Shown here one piece after another: positions 34,765-46,531 of a stretch of DNA of 64,000 nt. The notes under the pieces are model-generated. The model saw only the letters and a list, made by a program, of their open reading frames with translations. It was not told the DNA's origin and did no database searches. The number at the start of each line of letters is the position of its first letter. The stretch's first letter is position 1. The DNA comes from Metaphire vulgaris (Eukaryota; Annelida; Clitellata; Crassiclitellata; Megascolecidae): the NCBI GenBank assembly GCA_018105865.1, contig CM030832.1, positions 20,028,019 through 20,092,018 of the forward strand, written 5' to 3'. A program made the translations under genes and the position numbers.

Positions 34765-34870
34765 TTACTATTTATTATTATTATTTATTACTATTTATTA
34801 CTATTTATTACTATTACTATTATTATTTCTATTTATTATTATTACTATTTATTACTATTCATTTATTAGG
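34765..34870. repeat. (TTA/TTTA)n degenerate microsatellite
   Basis: ttactatttattattatt words inside the hAT element. Confidence 0.8.
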
Positions 34871-35079
34871 CATTTGTTAACACAAGCGAGTAGAGTCAGT
34901 ATTGTCAGTAGCTGCAAAAATAATGCTTTTATTCTTTTTTTTGTCGTAATGTCACCTAATTTTACTGATATGAGCGCTAATTAGCAGCATACATGAACTA
35001 CAGTAGCAGTCAAAAGTAATTGCCACAGTATGAAGTTCATGAAATTTCATACCATGGTCAACGAATCTGTATATTCTAT

Positions 35080-35735
35080 TATTTATTTATTTATTTATTG
35101 ACAATTTATATAGCGCAGTAGACAAGGCTAAGGCCTACAACAAAAGCGCTTAACACAATTCATATCCAATATTAAATAAATGTGTCTTCAAATTGCTAAT
35201 GAAAAGTCCAGCTGAGACTGCTCCAGTCACATTGTCTGGAAGAGAGTTCCACAGGGCGGGATTCCCCCGCGCGAATGATCTTTCCCCAAACTTAGGGGTC
35301 TTGGACGGGGGAGGGACCAACAACTGCACTCTCCGACTGGACCTAAGAACCGATCTCCTCTCGATCACAGTCGATCTCCGTACAAGTACAGTTAGATAAT
35401 CAGGACAGAATGGATCGTGTAAAGCCCGAAACGTAAGCCAACAGCGCTTGTAGACAATGCGCTGTGGAACACGGAGCCAGTGGAGTCGATCTCTAAGGAG
35501 AGGAGTGACGTGGTCACCCCAGCGACAGCCGAAAATCACTCGTGCAGCCTGGTTCAGCACTGATTGTATGCGGTTCAGTCTAGTATCCAGAAGTCCAAGA
35601 AGCACACCGTTACAGTAATCAATTCGTGTCAGTACCAGGGCACGCACTAATTTGACAGCCGCGCTCACTGGCAGGTACCGTCGAATTGACCTCACTCTCC
35701 GCAGTTGGTAGTGGCAGGAGCGTATCAGATTATAT
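35080..35735 (-). mobile_element. CR1/L2-like 3' fragment with (TTAT)n tail
   Basis: The minus strand encodes RSIRRYLPVSAAVKLVRALV, LTRIDYCNGVLLGLLD, HVTPLLRDRLHWLRVPQRI and FGERSFARGNPALWNSLPD to a stop near 35153. The 3' end is gcgctatataaattgtc-like, then a tattta repeat. 5'-truncated, frame open. Confidence 0.85.
35150..35695 (-). pseudogene. CR1/L2-like RT C-terminal frame
   Basis: 181 open codons covering the post-catalytic part of ORF2, with all family landmarks in order and no internal stop. It lacks the catalytic RT core and the endonuclease, so it cannot act alone. Confidence 0.8.
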
Positions 35736-38700
35736 TATATTCTACTTGATAATTTATGTAGCGCTATAGCATGGCCAAGGCCAAAGGCAAGAGCGTTTTA
35801 TAAAAGGCAGTCATACGATATACGAAATAAATGCATTTTAAGGTTCGATAAGAACAACTTGAAGTTGGTTGCCATGGTGACTGAAACTGGAAGTGCGTTC
35901 CAAAGGAGAGGATTGCCCCGAGTCACGGATCTTTCTCCAAGCTTCACGGTCTTGGACGGAGGGAGAACTTAGAGGTAAGATTGTTTGCTAGAACGAAGCT
36001 GTTTGCGACAGTCATCACCGGCCTGCGCATCAACGCCGAAAGATATTCCAGGCAGAAAAGGTCATACAAGGCTCGGAAGGTCAGCGAGCAGCGTTTAAAA
36101 ACAATACGCTCCGGGATCTTGAGCCAATGGAGCTTATCCCTCAATAACGGGGTAACATGGTCATGCCACCTGGCACCAAAAATCATCCGGGCGGCGGCAT
36201 TCAAGACCGATTGCAGTCGGCCCAGCTGATAGTCGGGAAGGCCGAGGAGGAGGCTATTACAATAATCCAGCCTATATAACACCAGGGCACGGACTAGATG
36301 TATCGCAGCTGATGTTGAGATGTAATGACGAATCTCCCTAATCTTTCGGAGCTGAAAATAACAAGCGCGGGTTATGAAGTTCACTTGGCCGACGAACGAT
36401 AGGGAGTCATCAAGAAGAACACCGAGGAGGTGCACTTCGGTAGACGGAGTGACGACAGCATCTCCGATCGTAAACGGCGTTCGACTGATCTGGTGGACCC
36501 TTCGAGGGTGTTAAACCACAACAGTTCAGTTTTTTTGGTGTTTAACACAAGGCGATTTGTCGCTGTCCACTGCATTATCTCGCAGATGCAGTCTTGTAGG
36601 TGAGATCGCAGATGATCCGTCTCCAGGGGTGGGCAGGAGGAGTACACCTGCCCGTCATCGGCAAAAGCATGCCAGGCGAGTCTACAATGTGTCCCACATC
36701 CGCGACGTATAAGATAAACAGGAGTGGAATCGACCCTTGTGGTACTCCGCAGCGTACAGGACATTTAGCTGACATGCGGCCCTCCCAGGTAACAGACTGC
36801 GTCCTCTCTGAGATATAGTCACACAGCCAGAGTAGCGCTTGGTCTTTAATCCCGAAGGATAGCTCGAGGCGGCGAATGAGTATAGAGTGGTCGACGGTGT
36901 GGAACGCTGCGGAGAAGTCAAGCATACACAGAAGCGCCTGATCCCCATTGGTAATCGCGTCAACAATGTCGTTGAAAATTCTGAGCAGGGCTGTCTCAGT
37001 GGAATGGCCCACTCGATAGGCAGACTGATGACGCGGATGAGACCGTTACAGGCCAGGTGCCTGACGAGTTGCGTGTTCACCGGTCTCTCGAGCAGCTTCG
37101 ACAGGAATGGTCTGAAACTGGCTAGGTCGGTGGGGTCAAGGCCTGCCCGCTTAAGGTGCGGGTGGGTAACGGCATGCTTCCACGGCAACGGAAACTCGCC
37201 ATTAACGAGGGAAGCAGTCATTATGGCCGTCAGAAACGGAGCCAACGTGAGGATCACATCCTTAAGAAGCCCACATAGGCAGTGGGTGAGATGAGCACTG
37301 CGGTGTCCAGACAAAATCGCGGACGACAAAATAGCGGAGACTAAATCGCGGTGACAAAATCGCGCAGACAAAATTGCGCAGACAAAATCGCGCAGACAAA
37401 ATAGCGCAGAATAGCGCGAAGCAAAAAATGATAGAGAGCACAACTTTCAAAGCCAAGTATTTGGTTGATAGGAAATGCAAGTGCTGGGATTGCCGGGGCG
37501 GTTGGGGGGTTGAACCCCAGCTAACTTTGCAACCATCACAAAACTCGCATAGCACGTACATGCAGTCTCTGCCCTCTTTTGAATTTCAGTCCGCAAACCC
37601 CTTTTCCCCTAGCTCAAATTACACAACGATACTGATTATCTTTAACAAGTCATAGCCAAGTAGTTAGTCGATAGGAAAATCAATACTGAATATCCTTCAC
37701 ATGACATAGCCAAAGCAAGAAACGATAGAGAGCACAACTTTCAATTTAACATGTTTATTAAAATTAATACAACTACAAAGCTAATCAAAGACACGTAGAA
37801 GCATATACTAAACTGTTAAAAATGTCTCTTCATTTCAATCAATAACGTAGAATTAAATAAGGTCTCTTCATATCAATCAATCACGTCGCTCCGTTTCTAT
37901 CGCACGATTACGTCGGCGCTATTTTGTCGCGGTTTTTCCGCTATTTTGTCGTGCGTTATTTTGTCGCGGTTTTTTCCGCTATTTTGTCGTGCGTTATTTT
38001 GTCGCGGTTTTTTCGCTATTTTGTCGTCCGCGATTTTGTCTCCGCGATTTTGTCTCCGCTATTTTGGCGTCCGCGATTTAGTTATGGTACCGAGCACTGC
38101 TTGTTGGGTGACGATCTGACACTCGCTACAACTTCTGCCAGTGTCGGCGGCAAAAACCCGACAAAGGAGGGGCCGGAGTAGACGTGGTAAGTCGTTGGTC
38201 CAGCTTCGGCTGTTCTATCCCGAATGTTCGTAACCTTACTGTCAATAAAGGCATGATAGTCAGCAGCCGTGAAATTGGAAGGCACACGAGGTGATATGTC
38301 GTTCTTTCCAAGAAGACTGTCCTATACTTTCCACGTCTGCTTGGTATCTGCATGTGCAGAGTCGATCGCCTGGCGCCAGTATTGACGACCTTTCATTTTT
38401 ACTAAGGCTCTGCTCGCTCTGAGGGCATCGCGCCAAGACGACAGAGCGTCATATTCGGCGTCTGACCCTTTCTTATTCCGAAAGACCCTCTCGAGACGGC
38501 GCGCTCGCCGTCGAGCCTGTCAACAGTCACCATCGTAAAAGGGCCGGTGGATCCGGGGTCGCACGGTCAGCTTTGTCATCAGTGCAATGTCATCTAAGAT
38601 TTCGGTGATGACAGACTGGTAGCAAAGCACCAGATCAGTTGCAGTTGAGCTGGGGTCGACCGATGTACAGAGCGGTGACCGCTCGAGCCGCTTGACGAAC

Positions 38701-38930
38701 CGCTCAACCTTGAAATGTTTCCAACTCCTCTGTAAAATTATACTGTACTGCAAGTTCAGCGCTGCAACAGGTAATGTCCAATGAATTAGATTATGGTCAA
38801 ACATTACGACCTGAACTGCAACCACGTCACGTGGAGCACACTTTTCAGACGTTACAACCATGTCAAGAAGGCAACCGTGTTCATGGGTCATGATTAGTTG
38901 CTAAGGCACCTTGGTAACAGATTTTGGCGG
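35736..38930 (-). mobile_element. CR1/L2-like retrotransposon, split by a DNA element
   Basis: Minus-strand order: endonuclease end with HEHGCLLDMVV and MFDHNLIHWTLP (38520-38891), a linker (38082-38510), RT with GHSTETALLRIFNDIVDAI, LDFSAAFHTVDHSIL and CGVPQGS (36575-37012), the degenerate WHAFADDGQVYSS box (36640-36700), then HDHVTPLLRDKLHWLKIPER (about 36100-36170). Frameshifts throughout. The element at 37301-38091 interrupts the linker. Confidence 0.8.
37301..38091. mobile_element. DNA element of GACAAAATCGCG subterminal repeats, 8-bp TSD
   Basis: Both sides carry gagcactg (37293-37300 and 38092-38099). The ends are inverted repeats about 35 bp long (left ggtgtccagacaaaatcgcg; right reverse complement ggtaccataactaaatcgcg), extended inward by many inverted copies of gacaaaatcgcg/gacaaaatagcg (to about 37425, and from about 37915). 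The interior has an internal direct repeat of agagagcacaactttca. Non-coding. Confidence 0.75.
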
Positions 38931-39127
38931 TTCATTTAATAATTGTTTTTACTGATATGTGCCAAAACATATAATAAAACTTCATATTTTAGCTATGGTA
39001 ATTACTTTTGTCCACTGTTGTATGTTAACCTCTAACAATGTGTATGCTAGAAAGTTTTCGAAATTTTTCCGGAAAAATTCCTGAATAATTCCAGGCGTTC
39101 TATTTTTTCGGAAAAGTTACAGCCATA

Positions 39128-39280
39128 ATTGTGAATGCTTAAATCTTTACTGTTTAGTATTGCACAATGCCAGATATGTTTGCAAAATATTTAACATAAC
39201 ATATTATCTCGGGTATAATATGTATCCTGAGTTTTGAGGGTTATGATAAAAAAATCTTACAACTTATGTATAATATGCAG
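39128..39280 (+). other. Flank of hAT insertion, no gene recognised
   Basis: AT-rich sequence continuing the pre-insertion locus. Intron or 3' UTR of the gene ending at 34561/34594. Confidence 0.35.
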
Positions 39281-39536
39281 TGATGTTAATCCTTGTCCTG
39301 GTCCTTGTCCTTAAGGACTCCTTAAGGACCAATTTGAAGTCGTCCTTATCCTTGTCCTTGGAGAGTCAGTGCTCGTTTTTATCCTCGTCCTTGGGTGGTC
39401 GGTCTTCATCCTTATCCTCGTCCTTGCAGATCAGTCCTATTCTTTGTCCTTGTTACTTAGTCCTTGAAAAATCCTTATAAGCACCACATTAGCTCTCTAT
39501 GCCATTTTCAATATTATTGTATGGATAATTATGTTA
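39281..39536. mobile_element. Partial copy of the (AAGGAC)n hAT element
   Basis: Starts cagtgatgttaatccttg like the reverse complement of 4470. Contains the inverted array (tccttg words) and shares ccattttcaat...ataattatgtt with 4200-4250. The second terminus is missing. Confidence 0.65.
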
Positions 39537-39554
39537 ATCATCAGGCCATCGTAA

Positions 39555-40331
39555 AAAGGTAAATGGTGATCAGGCCATGCTAGCAAGCAATCAAAAAGGG
39601 CTTCAGGAAGTAATGGATAAACTGATACAAGTGTCAGAAAAGTATGGAATGAGAATCAATGCAAAAAAGACTAAAGTTATGGTAATAAGTAAAAAAGAAG
39701 GAATGAGAGTGGAAATAAAGGTTTATGGACAGATCATAGAGCAAGTGAAGGAATTTAGCTATCTAGGAAGTCTGATAACAACCGATGCCAGATGCAATGA
39801 AGAAATAAGAAGACGTATAGCAATAGCAAAGGAAGCTTTTTACAAGAGAAAGGAGCTGATGCAAAGAAAACTAAAACTAAACCTAAAAAGAGATTGGTAA
39901 AAACATTGATATGGAGTGTGGCGTTGTATGGGGCGGAGACGTGGACAATGAGAAAAGATTTAAAACAATTAGAGGCTTTTGAAATGTGGATTTGGAGGAA
40001 AATGCTAAAAGTAAAATACACAGAGCATAAGACAAACGAGGAAGTCATGAAGGAGATAGAGGAAGAAAGAAGCCTGATAGATACAATCCGGAAAAGGCAG
40101 AGAAATTGGATGGGACATGTCCTCTGGCATGACTCTCTCCTAAGAACAATACCGGTAATCGAAGGAAAAATGGAAGGAAAGAGAGTGAGAGGTAGACCGA
40201 GAAAGATGATGTTGGAGTGGATGATGAATAAAGGATATCAGGAACTCAAAGAAGAAGCAAGCAATCGATCAGAGTGGGGAAACTGGATACCTGGACCTGT
40301 CGAGAGACAGAAACACTGATGATGATGATGA
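39555..40331 (+). mobile_element. RTE-like 3' fragment with (GAT)n tail
   Basis: The plus strand reads EKYGMRINAKKTKVMVISKK, FSYLGSLITTDARCNEEI, then after a frameshift at about 39895 SVALYGAETWTMRKD, WMGHVL and GRPRKMMLEWMM to a stop at 40317, followed directly by gatgatgatga. The clade is inferred from the post-RT blocks. Confidence 0.8.
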
Positions 40332-40559
40332 ATTATGTTAATGTAAATTTTGACTTTGATTGAAGGCCTCGGGAAATCTTTGTATAGCTGGTTATTGTCT
40401 TCTCTGCTCAAACTTTGCAACCGGGACCAACGAGACATCTATCAGGCCCAAGGATCGAGCTCCCTCCCCACTTTGAGAGGGTAGGTTAGGGAGGGAAAGG
40501 CATTGAGGTTGGGTCCCCCACTTTTTCACCCGAGTTGTGTACTAGGTGTACTATGGCTC

Positions 40560-40872
40560 ACTATGCAGGTCCAGCGAACAACCACGAATGAGCGGAGATC
40601 ACTACTCCAGTCGGGCCACCGAATGAGATTGATCATCCCCCCACCATCGAAGACCCCCATGTTCGGTGAGAGGTCCTTTTTCAAAGCTAACCCGATGCTA
40701 ATGGAACGAGTTACCTGATGTCGTGACCGAGGCAGCCTCAGCTGAATCCTTCCACAGAAACCTAAAAACATATCTATTTGATAGGGTTTGACTCGACTTA
40801 TTAAGCGCTCTTGTCTTGTCTTGTCTTGTCTATTGTGCTGAAGAAATTGTCTGGTAATAATAATAATAATAA
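40560..40872 (+). mobile_element. CR1/L2-like 3' end with (TAA)n tail
   Basis: RLIIPPPSKTPMFGERSFFK is followed by frame breaks. A cttgt pentamer run (40801-40830) and gctgaagaaattgtctgg precede the TAA repeat. Confidence 0.7.
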
Positions 40873-41195
40873 TGGCTGAATAAGCAGCCTGTCAAATAGT
40901 CAAAGCTGATGGAGGGGTACACACCAGTCCCCGGGTGTTACAGCAACACTTAAGGCAGACGGATCTCCCTGCCTTGACCTCTGGAACTCACTGCCCGACT
41001 TTGTGACCAACACGACTGATCTTGAAATGTTCGCTACGAGACTAAAGACGCACTTGTTTAACATCTCGTTTAAGTGCAATGTGTAAATCGCTCTTGATCT
41101 TGGCCTGCTCTGACTATAGCACTACAGGTATATAAGTTGGCATATTAACTAGCTAACTAAGCAGGCAGAAACATTGAGTAGTTGGCGTGAATAAA

Positions 41196-41515
41196 TCTCC
41201 AATGTGCTCAATCACCCACCAGCAGAAGTAAGCACGGAACTAGCGATTGAAGCATCCACAGCTTCCAACAGTCCTGGCATATCAATCGACATGCCAACCC
41301 TTAGCGAAGTACGCACAGCCATTCAGAAACTACATCGCGGCCGCGATGCTGGTCCAGATGGAATACCACCAAAGCTACTCAAGTGTGCAATTTAGCCAGT
41401 TAGAGTCTCGTAGTGCTCTCCACAAACTCGTCTCAATAGTGTGGACGACTGGACATGTCATGGCTCAATGGAAGGAGGGAATTGTTCTAGCACTGTACAA
41501 AGGCTGAGGACCAAA
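41196..41515 (+). mobile_element. RTE-like RT fragment
   Basis: The plus strand reads SEVRTAIQKLHRGRDAGPDG and IPPKLLKCAI, then WTTGHVMAQWKEGIVLALYK, the entry of the RT domain. It continues at 42245 after the inverted-duplication segment. Confidence 0.75.
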
Positions 41516-41555
41516 GACCGAATGTTCAAGTCATCTTCATCATCATCTCATTTCT

Positions 41556-41914
41556 AGGCACATAATTAGCCCTAATGTGCCTCGGCTTCTGTACTAAACA
41601 AATATGTTTTCAGAGATGCAAGAAAAGTTTCGAGGGAGTGTTTCATCTCTAAGATATGGCGGTAACGAGTTCCAAAGTGCTGGGCCATTTACTCGAAAGG
41701 AACGATTGCCGACTTTGGTTCTTGTGCGAGGTACTGATAGGAATTCGCGTCAATAGAAACATCGTGCTGATCGATCGGTTTCTGCCAATGTCACTTAGTA
41801 GTTTGCAGTCCCTCATAAGGTAGTCTGGAGCTTCAGATCTTAGGCATATGACTACAAGGGAGATTATCTTGAATATAATCTGTTTTCGAACGCCCATGTG
41901 CAAAAGTGAGTAGA
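41556..41914 (-). mobile_element. CR1/L2-like 3' fragment
   Basis: Minus-strand coding relics (LVICLRSEAPDYLM, then WPSTLELVTAIS) lie in the loop of the inverted duplication. Confidence 0.55.
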
Positions 41915-42244
41915 AATGAGATGATGATGAAGATGACTTGAACATTCGAGAATTATTTACGCCAACTACTCAATGTTTCAGCCTGCTTAGTTAGCTAGTT
42001 AATATGCCAACTTATCTACCGGTAGCGCTATAGTCAGAGCAGGCCAAGATCAAGAGCGATTTACACATTGCACTTAAACGAGATGTTAAACAAGACAAGT
42101 GCGTCTTTAGTCTCGTAGCGAACATTTCAAGATCAGTCGTGTTGGTCACAAAGTCGGGCAGTGAGTTCCAGAGGTTAAGGCAGGGAGATCCGTCTGCCTT
42201 ATGTGTTGCTGTAACACCCGGGGACTGATTTGATTTTCTGGGAC

Positions 42245-42997
42245 TAGGTAGATGTCACAGGCCAATCACCCTCCTGTTTGTCCCTGGGAAGGCGTTTGCC
42301 CACGTGCTTCTGCAAGGCTCAGTCCACTTCTGACAGTGAAACATAACCCAGAGCAGTTCGGATTCACAGCTGGCCAATCCACAATAGATGGGATCCTCGC
42401 TCTCAGGCTCCTGTCTGAGATCCACCGGCCATCGACTCTGTAGACTGTCAGGCACTTTGGATGGCACTCAGAGGCTTTGGTGTTCCAACGTTCTTATTGA
42501 ATTTAAAGATCAACACAAGGGTACAACTGCAAGAATGTGCATCAATGGCATGCTATCTGAGGCATTCTTCACTGCTTCAGGAGTCTGTCAGGGATGTATT
42601 CTGGCTCCAGCACTCTTTTGCAGGGCCATGGACTGGATCCTGGATGACGCTATTGGCCAGGTCAGGATCACCCTGCCGGAACATAGATTCTCCAACCTAG
42701 ACTACGCTGATGATGTTACTCTTCTGGAAATATTCGTTATGAACCTAGAAACATCACTCAATCAGATCGAGTCAACAGCCTCTCAACTAGGACTACACGT
42801 GTTCTGGACAAAAACCAAGCTGCAGAATCTGGGTTCTGGAGGAGACACAGGAGACATATATGTTAATGGACACCAGGTGGAAAATGTACATGAATTCACC
42901 TACTTGGGCAGTGCCCAGAGTCCTAATGGCAGGTGTCAGCGGGACATTACTCGCAGAATCAGCATAGCTGCTTCTGCCATGAGATCTCTTCAAAATC
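42245..42997 (+). mobile_element. RTE-like RT fragment
   Basis: After a broken PGKAFAHVLLQG-type block, the frame from about 42490 gives GTTARMCINGMLSEAFFTAS, GVCQGCILAPALFCRAMDWI and the catalytic NLDYADDVTLL, then VHEFTYLGSAQSPNGRCQRD. It ends at the (ATT)n tail of the CR1 inserted at 42998. Confidence 0.8.
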
Positions 42998-43039
<42 letters not shown>

Positions 43040-43325
43040 ACGTCAAGATTATTGTGGCGACTAATCCAGAGACTGTGGACACACTACAAATTATAGTAGC
43101 TCGTGTGAAATAACCCTGTTTTGAGTCTCTTCTTGAAGGTGTCTGGCATTGGAGAGAGTTGAACTGGAGAAGGCAGGTGGTTCCATGCCTTTGCAGCGGT
43201 CACGGGAAAGGCATGATCGCCTACAGTACGAAGAAGCATCGACGGAATGACCAGAGAGGCAGTTCCAGCAGATCTCAGGCGACGCCAACCTGCCTGATCT
43301 GTGACTCATGCTAATTCTGTCGCTA
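42998..43325 (-). mobile_element. CR1/L2-like 3' end with (ATT)n
   Basis: A microsatellite tail at 42998-43037, then minus-strand 3' coding relics. It continues at 44005-44778 after a nested RTE. Confidence 0.7.
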
Positions 43326-44004
43326 GGTACTCTGCATGGTGATTACCAAGAGCAAAGTAACACCCACATGCTGTATAAGACTAAATGGCAATTAAATCAA
43401 ACAAGTGGCACAGTTCAAATACTTGGGCAGTATGATAACCAGTGACGGGAAATGTGAGAAAGACATAACATCAAGAATAGGAATGGCCAAGGCAGCATTC
43501 TGGGAACTCAAAACGTTACTTACAAATAGGCATATCTCTTACAAGACACGATTAAGAGTGCTCAGAAGCTACGTTTGGTCAGTCCTCTTGTATGGAACGG
43601 AGACATGGACTATATCCAAGGCCATGCAGAAAAAATTGGAAGCCACATAAATGTGGTTTTTACAAAGTATGCTGAAGATTTCATGAATGGAAAAGAAAAC
43701 CAATGAAGAGATCTTAAATGAATTTGGAATAAAAAGAAGTCTGATGGTAATCATTAAAAAAGGCAACTTTCCTTCTTTGGACACATAATGAGGAAGGAAG
43801 GCCTGGAGCATTTGGCAATAACCAGAAAAGTGGAGGGGAAAAGAGCAAGAGGAAGGCAGAGAAACACCTATGTGGACTTCCTATGAGAAGGAATTGATAG
43901 AGTAGAACAACATCAAATTAATAAGGGGATGTCAAGATCGAACAAAGTGGAAATCCATGGTAGCTAACATAGAAATACACAGCACCTAAAGAAGAAGAAG
44001 AAGG
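43326..44004 (+). mobile_element. RTE-like 3' fragment with (GAA)n tail
   Basis: The plus strand reads FKYLGSMITSDGKCEKDITS, FWELKTLLTNRHISYKTRLR, SVLLYGTETWTIS, with a stop at 43648, then frame-broken. It ends in aagaagaagaagaag. actctg lies at both junctions (about 43332 and 44005), a possible short target duplication. Confidence 0.75.
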
Positions 44005-44778
44005 ACTCTGGGCCTATACCATTCAGGCAGTGGTAAGCCAGCATTGCCACCTTAAACTGAATCCTCTCTGGCATTGATAGCCAGTGTAAGTCTCATAGAA
44101 GCGGTGTTACGTGTTCAAGAGAAGGGACATGGAAGATCAACCGCGCCGCTGCATTCAATATGATATGGAGACAGTCCAGCAGGTGTTGCGGTGATCCGGC
44201 GAGTGTTGCATCTCCGTAGTCTGGTTTGGTCAGTACCAATGATGAAACCGGTGACTTGAGAGCAGTGACTCACACTGATCTTCGTACGCTTCTGATCAGC
44301 TGGAGTGTGTTGAAGCAGCTAGCAATTGTCTTCGAGACATGGGTCCTCCCATCGATAATGTGCTATCGATGTGGATCTCGAGATTCTGGATGGACAACAC
44401 TGATTGCACCTCAAGTCCATCGATACTGATACAAGTCATCGGTGTCAAGTGTTTCAGGTGATCGATAATACCTTGGTCTTGGCAGCATTGAGTTGCAGCT
44501 GATGCGATTTCAGCCACCTGGTCACTTCGACCAGGCACCTAGTGACACACTGCTGTAGCAGATGAACTGCTGCAGAAGGGCTGCTTCCATATACTTCTGT
44601 GTCCTCGGCGTAAAGGCGTGCTTGGAGCCATAACCGTTGGACAATGCTATTCAAGTCGGCAATGTAGAGAGCGAAGAGAATAGGCCCTAGTACAGAGCCT
44701 TGGGGAACTCCACGTACTACATGGGTCGGCGAAGTGGTTGAGCCTGTGCAACATACATGCTGCACTCGTTTAGTGAGG
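44005..44778 (-). mobile_element. CR1/L2-like RT fragment
   Basis: The minus strand reads HVVRGVPQGSVLGPILFALY, then YAEDTEVY (box altered to YAED), then LQLNAAKTKVL. Same copy as 42998-43325. Confidence 0.8.
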
Positions 44779-46066
44779 TAGTAAAGTAAAGTAAAGTAAA
44801 GTAAAATCTTGTGGATTTCTATAGCGCCTTGGAAAGCAGCACAACAGTAGCTGCTTATTCTTAGGCGCTCAGCCTCTCTTAAAATAGCTATGGGGAAGGT
44901 ATGTTATCAGCCAGGCAATTGTCAACATCCAAAGGGCAGTGAGGCTAGGTTGTTACAGCTATGATGGAGAATATGATTTTAGAAAAAGGAATGATTTAAG
45001 CTTAGACCTGAAGACTTGAGGAGATAATGCAGGAATTATAGGAAATGAGGATTCAGATTTTATTGTTTGAAAGTGTCCAAGTCTGCGGAGGGAAGCTGGG
45101 ATCGAGTTCCAAAGTTCAGGTGAGGCGTATCAGAAGGCACGGTTGCAAATTTTCAGGGATGACTGATTCAGTGGGCGTGAAAGAGTGAGATGAGATGACG
45201 AATGTGTGAGTTGAGCAGGCTTGAGGGGTTAATAGTGATCTAAGGTAGACAGGTTAAAGACGACCCTGGCTAAGAGGATTGAGTAACTTGTTCATGATAG
45301 ACATGATGGAGCAGTACCCTTCACTGATGAATTGCTGAGCCAATTTTCAATGATTTTGAAACAATGATTCTTAGATTGCAAAGTGTACAGTGGCAGTTTT
45401 TTAATATAAAATACTGTAAAGTGCAACTATATCAAGACATGAAACTTAATTCAGGCAGGATAGGGCAGCCAATGTAAAACAGACATCATTTAATTAATCA
45501 CTAATGTTATCACAATTTGTGACCACAATCACCCTGGCTGCTGAACGAAGAACCATCTGCCAAGTTGCACTAATGGAAGAGCAGCAAAAAATGAACCACA
45601 GTAGTCAAGCCTGAGCCAATTAAAAGCACGAATTAAAGTAGAAGCAGTGGCGTGTCTAATGTACACTGAATATCTTTGAGTTGATGGAGATCATAGAAGC
45701 AAGTGCGACAAAGTGAGTTAATATGTTCAACAAATGTTCACTTAACTCAGAGTTCAGAATTATGCCAAGATCGTGGAAAGAAGAGGAGAAAGAGAGGACA
45801 GGGAAGGCAGTGTGGAAAGACACTTGGTCAATTTTTGAGAGCTGACCTGGAGTACCAAACCAGATTAGATGAGTTTTCGCTAATTTAAGTAAAAGGCTAT
45901 TTGAGTGCATCCATGAACAAAGCAAGTCAGAGGCTTCAGCAAATTCACGAGTGATCTGCAGTACATTAGGTCGAAAGGAAAAGACGAAACTCGGCGAAAT
46001 AGAAGTCAATTCTGAAAGGGATTCCCAGTGGAAAATCCAGTGGATGTTAACAATGATGTTTAACAA
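44779..46066 (-). mobile_element. CR1/L2-like element with (TAAAG)n tail
   Basis: The 3' tail agtaaagtaaagtaaag (44779-44812) follows a gatttctatagcgcc motif. The coding relics at 45656-46066 include SDLLCSWMHSNSLLLKLAKT and SFSSSFHDLGIILN. The 3' part matches the plus-strand copy at 62045-62467. Confidence 0.7.
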
Positions 46067-46372
46067 TTAGTGTTAACAATGTCAACGATTAGTGGTCATT
46101 TCACATTCAAACAACACTAAAAACTCACATACAAGCAATTGAGATTTAAAATAATTCTATGGGGTTTTATACCTCAGATCTCCTTCAAAAGGGAGTGAAT
46201 GATATGGAAGGAGAGGGAAAGGGAGGAAGTGGTAAGGTATAGGGCTGCTCCATAAACACTCTTCACTGATGAATTGCTGAGCCAATTTTCAATGCTTTTG
46301 AAACAATGATTCTTAGATTTGCAAACTGCAGTGATAGTTTTCTAATATAAAATCCTATAAAATTTGCAGTTT
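45317..46372. repeat. Direct repeat pair, about 113 bp
   Basis: tcactgatgaattgctgagc and the following bases to about 45430 recur at 46261-46372 with few changes. Confidence 0.7.
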
Positions 46373-46531
46373 CATAGTTTGCTATTGAAATGGTTAACTT
46401 GAAAGTAAGAAAATTATGGAGATATGGTTATTCAGCCATAGTTAAAGTTGGTTTCTCTTGCCAAGTTTCAAAATGCGTCTAAGCTGAAGTTTTGGAATTT
46501 ATAATATGGAGATTGGTCTACTTGATGACTT

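Larger units (their letters stand above)
34662..39127. mobile_element. hAT element inflated by nested insertions, 8-bp TSD
   Basis: Begins tagggttgtgagttt and ends (reverse complement) tatggctgtaactttt. An identical attgtgaa flanks both sides (34654-34661 and 39128-39135). Subterminal ggaaatttccgg words occur at both ends. Without the CR1 insertions at 35080-38930 the element would be about 600 bp. No transposase. Confidence 0.75.
40915..42232. repeat. Large inverted duplication
   Basis: The left arm (40915-41195 plus 41519-41555) is the reverse complement of 41915-42232, with few mismatches. The arms contain a CR1/L2 3' end. The left arm additionally holds about 318 bp of RTE coding sequence (41200-41518) absent from the right arm. 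Confidence 0.8.

Noticed and set aside
34657..34869. 70-codon frame after the large exon
   Set aside because: It spans the hAT terminus and a TTA-type microsatellite; the tail is I/Y/L low complexity.
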